Shown here piece by piece: positions 25,670 to 35,551 of a DNA stretch of 52,338 nt. This DNA is from Succinivibrionaceae bacterium (GTDB lineage Bacteria; Pseudomonadota; Gammaproteobacteria; Enterobacterales; Succinivibrionaceae), in NCBI GenBank assembly GCA_017480795.1, contig JAFURY010000108.1:1-52338 (forward strand). The letters run 5' to 3'. A program made the position numbers and the translations under genes. The first letter of the stretch is position 1; every line of letters starts with the position of its first letter. A model generated the notes under the pieces. It was given only the letters and a program-made list of their open reading frames with translations, was not told the origin of the DNA and did not search any database.

Positions 25670-27019
25670 ATGACCTCCAAAAGAAAATACAGACCCCGGA
25701 CCAAAGACGAGTTGAGCGAACTTGTATGCGACACGACCATCTGTCTGGGAGACATCGACACCTCGGCCGTCACCGACATGTCCGGCCTGTTCTGTCCGCC
25801 CGGCTTCGAATTCTACTGTCCCCGGGACAACTTCGCCGGCATCGAAACCTGGGACACTTCGAGGGTCACAAAGATGGGCAGCATGTTTTGCGGCGCGCCA
25901 GGGTTCAACGAGCCAATCGGCTGCTGGAACACCTCGCATGTAACGGACATGTCCTGGATGTTCGCGGACTGCAGCAGTTTCAACCAGGACATCGGCCGGT
26001 GGGACACCTCGGCCGTCGCAACCGTGCGGGGAATGTTCTCCAATTGCGTTCTCTTCAACCGTGACATCGGCCGCTGGAACACCTCGGCCGTCGCCGACAT
26101 GCGGGAAATGTTCCGCAACGCGAAAGATTTCAATCAGGACATCGGCGGCTGGAACACCTCAAACGTCATGGACATGCAGAAAATGTTCTGCAACGCGAAA
26201 GATTTCAATCAGGACATCGGCGCCTGGGACACGTCGAACGTCAGGTTCATGCAGGAAATGTTCCGCGATGCGGAAAGTTTCGATCATGACATCGGCAGGT
26301 GGAACACCTCAAAGGTCAGATTCATGCAGGAAATGTTCTGCGGCGCCAGAAAATTCAACCATGGCATCGGCGCCTGGAACACCTCAAAAGTCCGCGACAT
26401 GCGTCAGATGTTCTGCAATGCGGAAAGTTTCAACCAAGCCATCGGCCGCTGGGACACCTCCCAGGTGAGAGATATGTCCGGCATGTTCGACGGCGCGATT
26501 TTCTTCAATCAGAAGATTGGCGGCTGGGACACCAGAAACGTCCGGGACATGTCGAAAATGTTCAGGGATGCGGTTTCCTTCAACCGGCGCATCGATCGCT
26601 GGAACACCTGCCGCGTGGGATCCATGGCGGAAATGTTTCTAAACGCCTCCGCCTTCAACCGGCCGCTTCCTGAGAATTTCGGCGCGGCAACGGATCTCAG
26701 CCGCATGCTGGCCGGAGCCGTATCATTTTCCTGCTCGGTCAGGAAACTGCTGAGCAGCGCGGCGCACAAGGATGTCAAAAGCAACGACATTCTTCTTGGC
26801 GCGGCAAACCGCCCGGGAAGCCGCCGGGATCCGCAAAGAAAGAAACAATCGAGGGGATCAGGCCGCCGCAAAGAAACGCATGGTGACAGCAATGAACAAA
26901 AGAAAGCGCACCCCGAAAACCTACGACGAGCTTGTCGCGCTGTTGTCGGATCCCGCGGTCCGTCTCGCGGACGTCGACATCTCGGCCATCACCGATCTGA
27001 GCCATCTGTTCGATCGTAA
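25670..27019 (+). CDS. DUF285/BspA-like solenoid repeat protein P5, with run-on C-terminus
   Basis: 449 residues, about 15 repeats. N-cap: YRPRTKDELSELV, then [16 protein letters not shown], with an insert of about 14 residues (CPPGFEFYCPRDNF). AAGGA before ATG 25670 fixes the start. The C-cap is present (LSRMLAGAVSF, then ILLGAANRPG). After it the frame runs on for about 65 Arg/Lys-rich residues and overlaps the first 128 bases of P6 in another frame. Other paralogs stop within a few residues of this point, so the tail is probably not native and a stop or frame was lost. No signal peptide. Confidence 0.83.
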   Translation: MTSKRKYRPRTKDELSELVCDTTICLGDIDTSAVTDMSGLFCPPGFEFYCPRDNFAGIETWDTSRVTKMGSMFCGAPGFNEPIGCWNTSHVTDMSWMFADCSSFNQDIGRWDTSAVATVRGMFSNCVLFNRDIGRWNTSAVADMREMFRNAKDFNQDIGGWNTSNVMDMQKMFCNAKDFNQDIGAWDTSNVRFMQEMFRDAESFDHDIGRWNTSKVRFMQEMFCGARKFNHGIGAWNTSKVRDMRQMFCNAESFNQAIGRWDTSQVRDMSGMFDGAIFFNQKIGGWDTRNVRDMSKMFRDAVSFNRRIDRWNTCRVGSMAEMFLNASAFNRPLPENFGAATDLSRMLAGAVSFSCSVRKLLSSAAHKDVKSNDILLGAANRPGSRRDPQRKKQSRGSGRRKETHGDSNEQKKAHPENLRRACRAVVGSRGPSRGRRHLGHHRSEPSVRS

Positions 27020-28205
27020 CGTCAATCAGTCCGCGGCGGAGCGAAAGGATTTTTCCGGCATTGAAACCTAGGACACCTCGGGCGTCACGAGCATGTCGAT
27101 GATGTTCAGAAACGCGCATGAATTCAATCAGCCGCTTGAGAAATGGGACACATCGAACGTCACCGACATGAGTGGCATGTTCTCAGGAGCAAAAAACTTC
27201 AATCAGCCGATTGCCGACTGGAATACATCGAGGGTCACCAATATGAGTTGCATGTTCTCAGACGCAACAAGTTTCAATCAGCCGATTGCCGATTGGAATA
27301 CATCGAGGGTCACCAATATGAACTTCATGTTCTGGAACGCAGCAAGTTTCAATCAGCCGATTGAGAAATGGGACACTTCGAATGTTACCGACATGAGCGG
27401 CATGTTCTCGGACACAAAAAGTTTCGATCAGCCGCTTGAAAAATGGGACACTTCGAATGTCACCAACATGAGCGGCATGTTCTCGGACACAAAAAGTTTC
27501 GATCAGCCGCTTGAAAAATGGGACACTTCGAACGTCTCCAACATGAACGGAATGTTCAATGCAGCCATCAAATTCAACGGCAGAGTTTCAGGATGGAATG
27601 TATCGAAAGTGACAGATATGCGTTTTATGTTCCAAAATGCCACCAGTTTCAATCAGGATCTCTCGCTGTGGAACGTCGCAAACGTGACCAGCATGCGCCA
27701 GATGTTCGAAAACGCCATCTGTTTCAACCAGGATCTGTCGCGCTGGAACGTCGCAAGCGTTACCGACATGAGCCGGATGTTCAAAAATGCCGTCAAATTC
27801 AACAGCGAGGTTGAAAACTGGGATGTTTCAAAGGTTGAAGACATGAGCAAAATGTTCGCCAACTGCGACAATTTCGATCAGAGCATCGACGGGTGGAACA
27901 TAAGTTCGGCGAAGTCACTTTCACGCATGCTTTCCGGTGCAGTTTCATTCTCCCGCCCTGTGGGCTCTCTGCTGAAAACTGCCATGAAAAAAGGCGCTGA
28001 CACAGAGAATATGCTTGCCGGCGCAGTTCGCTGCCCTGATCGGTTTTCCTGCCGAAAAAACCGACTGACCACCCTTGCGATGCGAAGTTTTCCGAAAGGA
28101 AATTCCACATGGCAAGATGCCGTAGCGGAGCGCGATGAAAGACAGATCGCTGCGCCAGCAGGCGACGCCCCAAAGACGGAAACCAACGATGCCGACGAAA
28201 CTTAA
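26892..28205 (+). pseudogene. DUF285/BspA-like solenoid repeat gene P6 interrupted by an amber codon
   Basis: The frame starts with the family N-cap (KRTPKTYDELVALL, then ADVDISAITDLSHLF) and insert, reaches GIET, and meets TAG at 27069-27071 exactly where every paralog has TGG (Trp of the first W-D-T-S). The same frame then continues without a break through about 12 repeats to 28205, including a C-cap (LSRMLSGAVSF, then MLAGAVRCP) and a tail of about 45 residues. It is a single G-to-A difference. If read through, it would give about 437 residues; otherwise translation could restart at ATG 27093. It overlaps the end of P5. Several 75-bp units (27361-27540) are nearly identical. Probably a recent nonsense mutation; amber suppression cannot be excluded. 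Confidence 0.85.
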
Positions 28206-28294
28206 GAAAATGCAAGTCGGCTCGGACGCAGACGCCATATGTCAGAGCGGCATAATGTCGGAAACGGAACCGAAGACGATAACAAGAGAAACCT

Positions 28295-29989
28295 ATGAGC
28301 AGCAGAAAACACACTCCCAAGACATATGACGAGCTTGTCGCCCTGGTATCGGATCCTTCGGTGAATCTCGGAGACATCGACAGTTCGGCCATCACCGATC
28401 TGAGCCATCTGTTCGATCCGGATGTCCATCCGGCCGCCGCGGAGCGCAGGGATTTTTCAGGCATTGAAACATGGGACACCTCTGGCGTGACAAACATGAG
28501 CTCCATGTTCAGGGGATGCCGCAAATTCAATGCGCCCATAGGCTCCTGGAACACCTCGAACGTCACGGATATGAGCGGCATGTTCGAAGATGCGATCCTC
28601 TTCAATCAGAGTCTTGAAAACTGGGACACCTCGTCGGTTCTTGACATGAGCCGCATGTTCAGCGGGGCCTTGTCTTTCGACCAGCCGCTAGACCGCTGGA
28701 ACACCTCCGGCGTGGTGACCATGGAGGAAATGTTCCGCAACACCAACAGTTTCAACCAGCCTCTTGGCGGATGGGACACCTCAAACGTGACCAGCATGAA
28801 AGGCATGTTCCATGGAGCCAAAGAATTCAACGGCGGCATAGGAGCCTGGAACACCTCGAAGGTGACGGACATGAGCGAAATGTTCGCCGATGCCCAGGCC
28901 TTCAACTCCCCCATCGGAACCTGGAACACATCAAACGTCGCCGACATGAGCGGCATGTTCAGAAGAGCCTGCGCCTTCAATCAGCGCATCGGAACCTGGA
29001 ACACCGCAAAGGTCGCCGACATGAACGGCATGTTCGAGGACGCCTATTCCTTCAACCGGCCGATAGGACGCTGGAACACCTCGAAGGTCAGAAACATGAC
29101 CTGCATGTTCTATGGCGCCGTCCGCTTCAATCAGCCGCTTGACGGCTGGGACACGTCGTCCGCCACCGACATGAGCAGAATGTTCTCCGGAGCCCGGGCG
29201 TTCAATCAGCCGATAAACGGATGGAACACTTCAAACGTTGAAAACATGGAATCCATGTTCGAACAGGCGAGGAAATTCGATCAGGATCTTGACGCCTGGA
29301 ACACCTCCAAAGTCGCCAGCATGAAGAGCATGTTTCGCGGCGCAGCGAAATTCAACGGAAAGCTTGACGGGTGGAACACCGCCGGTGTCACCGACATGGA
29401 ATCAATGTTCGCCGAGGCGGAAAGCTTCGATCGGCCGCTTGAAAACTGGGACGCCTCGCGCGTCGTCAGCATGGCTGGAATGTTCCGCTGCGCAAGAAAA
29501 TTCAATCAGCCTCTTGAAAAATGGAACACCCGAAACGTCACCGACATGACGGAAATGTTCTGCTGCGCCAGCAGGTTCAATCAGCCACTTGACAGGTGGA
29601 ACACCCAAAGCGTCGCCAGCACGGCGGGAATGTTCAGCCAAGCCAGAAAATTCACTCAGCCGCTGGGAAAATGGAACACCTCAAACGTCAGGGACATGTC
29701 CGAAATGTTCTTCAAGGCCCGACAATTCGATCAGTCCGTGGAAGGATGGGACACCTCGCGCGTCGCCAGCATGGCGAAAATGTTCTGCTGCGCCAGGAAA
29801 TTCAATCAACCGCTGAATCGGTGGAACACCTCGAGCGTAGTCGACATGTCCGAAATGTTCAGCCATGCCGTCAGTTTCAATCAGCCTCTTGAAGCCTGGG
29901 ACGTTTCAAACGTCAGGGACATGACAGGCATGTTTTACTTTTGCGACAGCTTTGATCAGAATATCGACGGATGGACGCGCACTCCGTGA
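28295..29989 (+). CDS. DUF285/BspA-like solenoid repeat protein P7 (C-cap lost by frameshift)
   Basis: 564 residues, about 20 repeats. The N-cap and insert (HTPKTYDELVALV, LGDIDSSAITDLSHLF, AAAERRDFSGIETW) are closest to P6 and P8, so these three form a subfamily. The middle (NMESMFEQARKFDQDLDAW, FNGKLDGWNTAGV) matches P8 repeat for repeat. The frame ends at DGWTRTP where P8 has DGWNVSSVKDF. One base is missing near 29974: TGG-ACG replaces TGG-AAC-G, and the -1 frame then reads on into a normal C-cap. Start ATG 28295 has a weak purine-rich AAGAGAAA upstream. No signal peptide. Confidence 0.85.
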   Translation: MSSRKHTPKTYDELVALVSDPSVNLGDIDSSAITDLSHLFDPDVHPAAAERRDFSGIETWDTSGVTNMSSMFRGCRKFNAPIGSWNTSNVTDMSGMFEDAILFNQSLENWDTSSVLDMSRMFSGALSFDQPLDRWNTSGVVTMEEMFRNTNSFNQPLGGWDTSNVTSMKGMFHGAKEFNGGIGAWNTSKVTDMSEMFADAQAFNSPIGTWNTSNVADMSGMFRRACAFNQRIGTWNTAKVADMNGMFEDAYSFNRPIGRWNTSKVRNMTCMFYGAVRFNQPLDGWDTSSATDMSRMFSGARAFNQPINGWNTSNVENMESMFEQARKFDQDLDAWNTSKVASMKSMFRGAAKFNGKLDGWNTAGVTDMESMFAEAESFDRPLENWDASRVVSMAGMFRCARKFNQPLEKWNTRNVTDMTEMFCCASRFNQPLDRWNTQSVASTAGMFSQARKFTQPLGKWNTSNVRDMSEMFFKARQFDQSVEGWDTSRVASMAKMFCCARKFNQPLNRWNTSSVVDMSEMFSHAVSFNQPLEAWDVSNVRDMTGMFYFCDSFDQNIDGWTRTP

Positions 29990-30240
29990 CGGACTTGAGC
30001 AGGATGCCGCTGGAAGCCGTGTCGTTTTCGCGATCCGTCGCAGGAATTCTGAATACCGCTGAGGACAATCGCTCATCCGTCAGCCGCATGCCGGAAGGCG
30101 CCGTCTGCTGCCCCCAGAGGTTATCTACACGAAAGAGGCCGACATGGACAGCCTGTACGCCGCCGCGCAATGTCCCCGCCGCTGCGCGGCCGGATCCTGT
30201 CCCGATGAACGGAGTCAGATTCAGTCGGGCATTGGAGTGA
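29990..30240 (+). pseudogene. Out-of-frame C-cap of P7
   Basis: Reading from about 29971 in the shifted frame gives AHSVTDLSRM, EAVSFSRSVAGIL and EGAVCCPQR, which matches the P8 C-cap (KDFGRMLLGAASFSKSVAGIL, LEGAVCCPEH). The frame stays open to 30240. Confidence 0.75.
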
Positions 30241-30709
30241 AACGTAAGGACCGGACCATGCAAAAGCGCCGTCCCGACAGCAGCAACCGGCCAGGCATGA
30301 ACGCGAAGAAAAAAGAAATTCCGCTGCGGAAATCCTTGTCAGGCGGTTCTCCGCCCTTTCCCGTCGGAACAGAGCCATAAACGTGGACTCCGGGTGTCGG
30401 CAGAGGGATGCGCAAAAATAAGGCAGGCGGTCCATGAACCCGCTTGACGGACGTCAGCGCCTTCTGTCCGAATTCCGCGACATGTTCGTTGCGCATTTGT
30501 GCCACGGGATCATTTTCCTGGCGTTGAAAACTGATACGATAAGATGCGCGCGTGGGGCGACAGGTATCAGCCATCGCGCCGGAGCCGGAAAAACATTTCC
30601 CGGCCAAAAACGAAACATGACATGACGGATACGGTTCTAACCGCGCATAGCATAAGAAAACGGAGCGGAACGCATCGCCTGCACGGAATTTCAGAGAGAG
30701 ATAAAAAGA
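30241..30709. other. Intergenic region between P7 and P8
   Basis: About 470 bp without a supported gene. Short reading frames lack homology to the array and good Shine-Dalgarno sequences. Confidence 0.45.
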
Positions 30710-32629
30710 ATGAACACCACCAGACACAAACCCCAGACCTACCAGGAACTGCTCGCCCTGGTGTCGGATCCTTCAACGAGCCTTGACGACATCGACATCT
30801 CCGCCCTGACCGATCTGAGCCATCTGTTCGATGAGGATGTCCACCCCCAAGCGGCCTGGCGCGATGATTTCTCAGGGATTGAAACCTGGGACACCTCATG
30901 CGTCAGAAGCATGAACTCCATGTTCAAAGGCTGCCTCAAATTCAATGCGCCAATAGGTTCCTGGAACACTTCCAATGTCACGGACATGAGCGGGATGTTT
31001 GCAGATGCCCACGCCTTCGACTCCGACATCGGAAACTGGGACACCTCCTCCGTCACCGACATGAGTTCAATGTTCAAGGGAGCCTATGCCTTCAACCAGA
31101 ACATCGGGACATGGAACACCGCAAACGTAACCGACATGGGTTCAATGTTCGAAGACGCGCTTTCTTTCGACCAGCCGCTAAACCGCTGGAATACTTCAAA
31201 TGTGACGAACATGAGCGCAATGTTCTGCAACACCGAAGAGTTCAACCAGCCTCTTGACGCCTGGGACACCTCCTCCGTCACCGACATGAGCAGAATGTTC
31301 AGCAGCGCCACGGCGTTCAATCAGCCGATAAACAGCTGGAACACATCTAACGTCGCAAGCATGGAAAGCATGTTCGAAATGGCGGAGAAATTCGATCAGG
31401 ATCTTGACGCCTGGGACACATCAAATGTCGCCAGCATGAAACGAATGTTTCATAGCGCCTGGAAATTCAACGGAAAACTTGACGGATGGAACACCGCCGG
31501 CGTGGTCGACATGGAATCCATGTTCGCCGAAACCGAAAACTTCGATCAGCCTCTTGAAAACTGGGACACCTCACGTGTTGCCAGCATGGCGGGAATGTTC
31601 AACTGCGCCAAAATGTTCAACCAGCCGCTTGAGCGATGGAACACTTCCAGCGTCACCACCATGAGCAGCATGTTCGACGGGGCCGAGGCCTTCAATCAGC
31701 CTCTCGAAAAATGGGACACCTCCGCCGTCACCAGCATGCACTATATGTTCAACACCGCTCTGGCATTCAACCAGCCGCTTGAGAACTGGGATACCGCAAA
31801 CGTCACCGACATGTCAGGAATGTTCATGTGGACTCCGAAATTCAATCAGCCTGTTGAAAAATGGAACACGTCGAAGGTCAGAAAAATGTCCGAAATGTTC
31901 TACGAAACCCGGGCTTTCAATCAGCCTGTTGAAGGATGGAACACCTCGAATGTGTCCAACATGTGGAAAATGTTCAGCTACTCGAGAGCTTTCAACCAGG
32001 CCCTTGAAGGATGGGACACCTCAAACGTCGGCAACATGAGTGAAATGTTCGCCGGAGCCGCAGCTTTCAACCAGCCGCTGGAAAAATGGAACACCTCGCA
32101 GGCAACCGACATGTCCGGAATGTTCAGCCATGCCGCAAGCTTCAACCAGCCGCTTGAGAAATGGAACACCTCGCAGGTAACCGACATGTCCGGAATGTTC
32201 AGTCATGCCGCATGCTTCAACCAGCCGCTTGAGAAATGGAACACCTCGCAGGTAACCGACATGTCCGGAATGTTCAGCCATGCCGCAAGCTTCAACCAGC
32301 CGCTTGAGAAATGGAACACCTCGCAGGTAACCGACATGTCCGGAATGTTCAGTCATGCCGCATGCTTCAACCAGCCGCTGGAAACCTGGGACGTTTCAAA
32401 CGTCAGGAACATGCACGGCATGTTCTGCTGCTGCGACAGATTTGATCAGAGCATCGACGGCTGGAACGTGAGTTCGGTGAAAGACTTCGGCAGGATGCTG
32501 CTGGGAGCCGCGTCGTTTTCCAAATCCGTCGCAGGAATTCTGAAGACGGCCGGGGACAATCACGCATCTTCCGACAGCATGCTCGAAGGGGCCGTCTGCT
32601 GTCCGGAACACGTTTCCAAATCCCGCTGA
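30710..32629 (+). CDS. DUF285/BspA-like solenoid repeat protein P8
   Basis: 639 residues, about 23 repeats. N-cap: HKPQTYQELLALV, then LDDIDISALTDLSHLF, insert DEDVHPQAAWRDDFSGIETW. The C-cap is intact (FGRMLLGAASFSKSVAGIL, MLEGAVCCPEH). Purine-rich AGAGAGA before ATG 30710. The last third holds recently copied repeats: 32104-32229 is identical to 32254-32379 at an offset of 150 bp, giving alternating SHAASFNQ and SHAACFNQ units. Closest relative in the window is P7. No signal peptide or anchor. Confidence 0.9.
   Translation: MNTTRHKPQTYQELLALVSDPSTSLDDIDISALTDLSHLFDEDVHPQAAWRDDFSGIETWDTSCVRSMNSMFKGCLKFNAPIGSWNTSNVTDMSGMFADAHAFDSDIGNWDTSSVTDMSSMFKGAYAFNQNIGTWNTANVTDMGSMFEDALSFDQPLNRWNTSNVTNMSAMFCNTEEFNQPLDAWDTSSVTDMSRMFSSATAFNQPINSWNTSNVASMESMFEMAEKFDQDLDAWDTSNVASMKRMFHSAWKFNGKLDGWNTAGVVDMESMFAETENFDQPLENWDTSRVASMAGMFNCAKMFNQPLERWNTSSVTTMSSMFDGAEAFNQPLEKWDTSAVTSMHYMFNTALAFNQPLENWDTANVTDMSGMFMWTPKFNQPVEKWNTSKVRKMSEMFYETRAFNQPVEGWNTSNVSNMWKMFSYSRAFNQALEGWDTSNVGNMSEMFAGAAAFNQPLEKWNTSQATDMSGMFSHAASFNQPLEKWNTSQVTDMSGMFSHAACFNQPLEKWNTSQVTDMSGMFSHAASFNQPLEKWNTSQVTDMSGMFSHAACFNQPLETWDVSNVRNMHGMFCCCDRFDQSIDGWNVSSVKDFGRMLLGAASFSKSVAGILKTAGDNHASSDSMLEGAVCCPEHVSKSR
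32104..32379 (+). repeat. 150-bp duplication made of two 75-bp repeat units in P8
   Basis: Bases 32104-32229 and 32254-32379 are identical. The unit consists of two 75-bp repeats that differ from each other at two bases in this stretch. The exact identity implies very recent duplication or conversion. Confidence 0.9.
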
Positions 32630-32661
32630 CGCGGGACAGACCGGCGCGGAAGACGCGGCCT

Positions 32662-32679
32662 ATCCGGCAAAAGCCGGAT
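32662..32679 (+). promoter_or_regulatory. Leader stem-loop before P9
   Basis: ATCCGGC (32662-32668) and GCCGGAT (32673-32679) form a perfect hairpin with an AAAA loop. GCGCGG (32644-32649) and CCGCGC (32680-32685) can extend it as an outer arm. Confidence 0.5.
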
Positions 32680-32750
32680 CCGCGCGGTAGAGCGAACCCA
32701 TGCACCAGGACGCAGACAAAAAAAACAGCAGCAAAACCCGGGAAGACAGA

Positions 32751-35450
32751 ATGACAAGATACCATCCCAAAACCAAAGAGGAACTGATGGAACTCGTCGC
32801 CGACGGGAGCATCCATCTGGAGGACATCGACACCTCCGCCATCACCGACATGAGCGGACTGTTCAGATTCCGCCAGACCTTGTACAAAGGCGAGCCTTCG
32901 GCCCGGGCTGGCACGGCGAAAAACAGCCTTTTTTCCGGCATCGAAACCTGGGACACTTCAAACGTCACCGACATGTCCGGCATGTTCGCCGACTGCGTCA
33001 ATTTCAACCAGCCTATCGGCTGCTGGAACACCTCCAGGGTGGTCAGCATGGCACGCATGTTCTGCGGAGCCGGAAGTTTCAACCAGCCTCTGGCCGGATG
33101 GGACACCTCGCGCGTCATCAACATGTCCGACATGTTCTGCGAAGCTGGAGAATTCAATCAGCATATCGGTTCCTGGGACACCTCCAGAGTGACCGACATG
33201 ACCAGAATGTTTCAGAAGGCGAAGAATTTCAATCAGTCCCTGAACGGCTGGAACACCGCATCCGTCACCGATATGAGCGACATGTTCAACGAAGCCTCGA
33301 ACTTCAACGGCTCTCTTGAAAAATGGAACACTTCCCGGGTCGTAAGCATGGAGAGAATGTTCTCAGGCGCCGTCAGCTTCAACCGGCCTCTGAAGGCATG
33401 GAACACATCGAGAGTCGTCCGCATGGACGAAATGTTCTCCGGCGCCAAAAGATTCAATCAGAACCTTGATTCCTGGGACACCTCCAGCGTCAAAGACATG
33501 AACCGGATGTTCGCCGGCGCCGAATCGTTCAACCGGCCGCTTGCCTCCTGGAACACCTCCGGTGTCACGGACATGAGCGGCATGTTCGACGGCGCCGAAT
33601 CGTTCAACCGGCCGCTTGCCTCATGGAACACCTCCAATGTCACGAGCATGCGCGGCATGTTCATAAACGCCGAGCGATTCAACCGGAGTCTGCAATCATG
33701 GGACACCTCCAATGTCACGAGCATGCGCGAAATGTTCGCATCGGCAACCTCCTTCAACGGCGCCATCGGCAGCTGGGACACCTCGTCCGTCACCGACATG
33801 AATTCAATGTTCCAGTGCGCCGAAGCGTTCAATCAGCCTATCGGCAGGTGGAACACCTCGTCGGTCACGGACATGAGCATGATGTTCGATCAGGCGGAGA
33901 GCTTCAACCAGAACATCGAGTCCTGGGACACCTCAAACGTCAGCAGCATGCACGGGATGTTCTCCGGCGCCGACAGTTTCGATCAGCCGCTGGGTTCATG
34001 GAACACATCAAGGGTGACCGACATGAGCTCAATGTTCCAGCTGGCCTGCTCATTCAATCAGCCGCTTGAGGCCTGGGACACATCGCGCGTCACCACCATG
34101 GCCTCCATGTTCAGGGATGCCTGCTTTTTCGATCAGAGTCTTGCCGCCTGGGACACTTCCTCCGTCACGGACATGAGCGACATGTTCAACGACGCCGCAA
34201 GTTTCAACCAGCCGATAGGGAACTGGAACACTTCAGCCGTAACCGACATGTCCGGCATGTTCGAGAACTCGGAATCCTTCAATCAGCCCATCGGCGCATG
34301 GGACACCTCCCGCGTCGCCGACATGAACAACATGTTCCAGAGCGCATCCGAATTCAACCAGAGTCTTGAAGGATGGGACACCTCGGGAGTCACGGACATG
34401 AGCTACATGTTCGCGGGCGCCGACAGTTTCGACCAGAATCTGGAGGCCTGGGACACATCAAGAGTGACGAACATGAGCGGCATGTTCAGCGAAGCGGAGA
34501 ATTTCAACCGGGATCTGGGAAAATGGAACACCTCAAGGGTTACCGACATGAGCGGCATGTTTGCCAGAGCCCTGCGCTTCAACGGCAACCTTGACGGCTG
34601 GGACACCTCGTCCGTCGCAGACATGACGGAAATGTTTTTGTGCGCCGCGCTTTTCAACCGCTGCATTCAGAACTGGAACACATCCCGCGTGACAGACATG
34701 ACAAGGATGTTCAGCGACGCTGTCGCCTTCGATCAGCCCGTCGGCACCTGGAACACATCGAGAGTCACAGACATGAGCTACATGTTCTGCGGCGCGGAGA
34801 AATTCAGCCAGAAACTGGAAGACTGGGATACCTCCCGCGTTACCAGCATGGCCGGGATGTTCAGAAACGCCAGCAGTTTCAATCAGAAGATCGAAAAGTG
34901 GAACGTGGCGGCGGTGACCGACATGTCGGGAATGTTCGACGGCGCCGAAAGATTCAACCAGGATCTGAACGGATGGAACACCTCCCGGACGATCACCATG
35001 AGCGAAATGTTCCATAACGCCAGAGCCTTCAACGGTAGCGTCTCGGACTGGGACACCTCGTCGGTGACCGACATGAACTTCATGTTTTCCGGCGCCGCAA
35101 GCTTCGACAGACCGCTGAACGACTGGAACGTTTCCGGAGTCAGAACGGCGAATTCCATGTTCTCCGGGGCCAGCAGCTTCAATCAGTGTCTTGACCGCTG
35201 GAACGTTTCCGAAATGGTGAGCCTGACACGCATGTTCGCAAACGCGGACAGTTTCGATCAGCGTCTTGACGCCTGGGATCTTTCAGGGGCGACAGATCTG
35301 ACGTCCATGCTGGAAGGTGCCGTTTCATTCTCCCATCCGGCGGATCATATTCTCGATACCGCAAAACGCACGGGGGCCGTCTGCAAACATCTTCTGAGAG
35401 CGGCGATCAGATGCCCCACCCCGCGGGAAGACGAAAAAAAAGAACCGTAA
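32751..35450 (+). CDS. DUF285/BspA-like solenoid repeat protein P9
   Basis: 899 residues, about 33 repeats. ATG 32751 follows GGGAAG and begins the normal N-cap ([29 protein letters not shown]); the upstream in-frame ATG at 32700 adds 17 hydrophilic residues not seen in paralogs. The variable insert is about 20 residues ([20 protein letters not shown]). The C-cap is present ([30 protein letters not shown]). Two adjacent repeats at about 33525-33620 are nearly identical ([15 protein letters not shown] twice). No signal peptide. Confidence 0.9.
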   Translation: MTRYHPKTKEELMELVADGSIHLEDIDTSAITDMSGLFRFRQTLYKGEPSARAGTAKNSLFSGIETWDTSNVTDMSGMFADCVNFNQPIGCWNTSRVVSMARMFCGAGSFNQPLAGWDTSRVINMSDMFCEAGEFNQHIGSWDTSRVTDMTRMFQKAKNFNQSLNGWNTASVTDMSDMFNEASNFNGSLEKWNTSRVVSMERMFSGAVSFNRPLKAWNTSRVVRMDEMFSGAKRFNQNLDSWDTSSVKDMNRMFAGAESFNRPLASWNTSGVTDMSGMFDGAESFNRPLASWNTSNVTSMRGMFINAERFNRSLQSWDTSNVTSMREMFASATSFNGAIGSWDTSSVTDMNSMFQCAEAFNQPIGRWNTSSVTDMSMMFDQAESFNQNIESWDTSNVSSMHGMFSGADSFDQPLGSWNTSRVTDMSSMFQLACSFNQPLEAWDTSRVTTMASMFRDACFFDQSLAAWDTSSVTDMSDMFNDAASFNQPIGNWNTSAVTDMSGMFENSESFNQPIGAWDTSRVADMNNMFQSASEFNQSLEGWDTSGVTDMSYMFAGADSFDQNLEAWDTSRVTNMSGMFSEAENFNRDLGKWNTSRVTDMSGMFARALRFNGNLDGWDTSSVADMTEMFLCAALFNRCIQNWNTSRVTDMTRMFSDAVAFDQPVGTWNTSRVTDMSYMFCGAEKFSQKLEDWDTSRVTSMAGMFRNASSFNQKIEKWNVAAVTDMSGMFDGAERFNQDLNGWNTSRTITMSEMFHNARAFNGSVSDWDTSSVTDMNFMFSGAASFDRPLNDWNVSGVRTANSMFSGASSFNQCLDRWNVSEMVSLTRMFANADSFDQRLDAWDLSGATDLTSMLEGAVSFSHPADHILDTAKRTGAVCKHLLRAAIRCPTPREDEKKEP

Positions 35451-35500
35451 GCGACAGGCGCCAGCAACGGTTTCAGGATGCAGGCTGATCCCGCGCGGAA

Positions 35501-35517
35501 TTTCCGGACTCCGGAAA
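35501..35517 (+). promoter_or_regulatory. Leader stem-loop before P10
   Basis: TTTCCGG (35501-35507), ACT loop, CCGGAAA (35511-35517): seven perfect pairs, about 20 bases before the AGAGGAGAAAG Shine-Dalgarno region of P10. Confidence 0.5.
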
Positions 35518-35551
35518 ATCAGCCGATGCAAAACATTAAGAGGAGAAAGAC

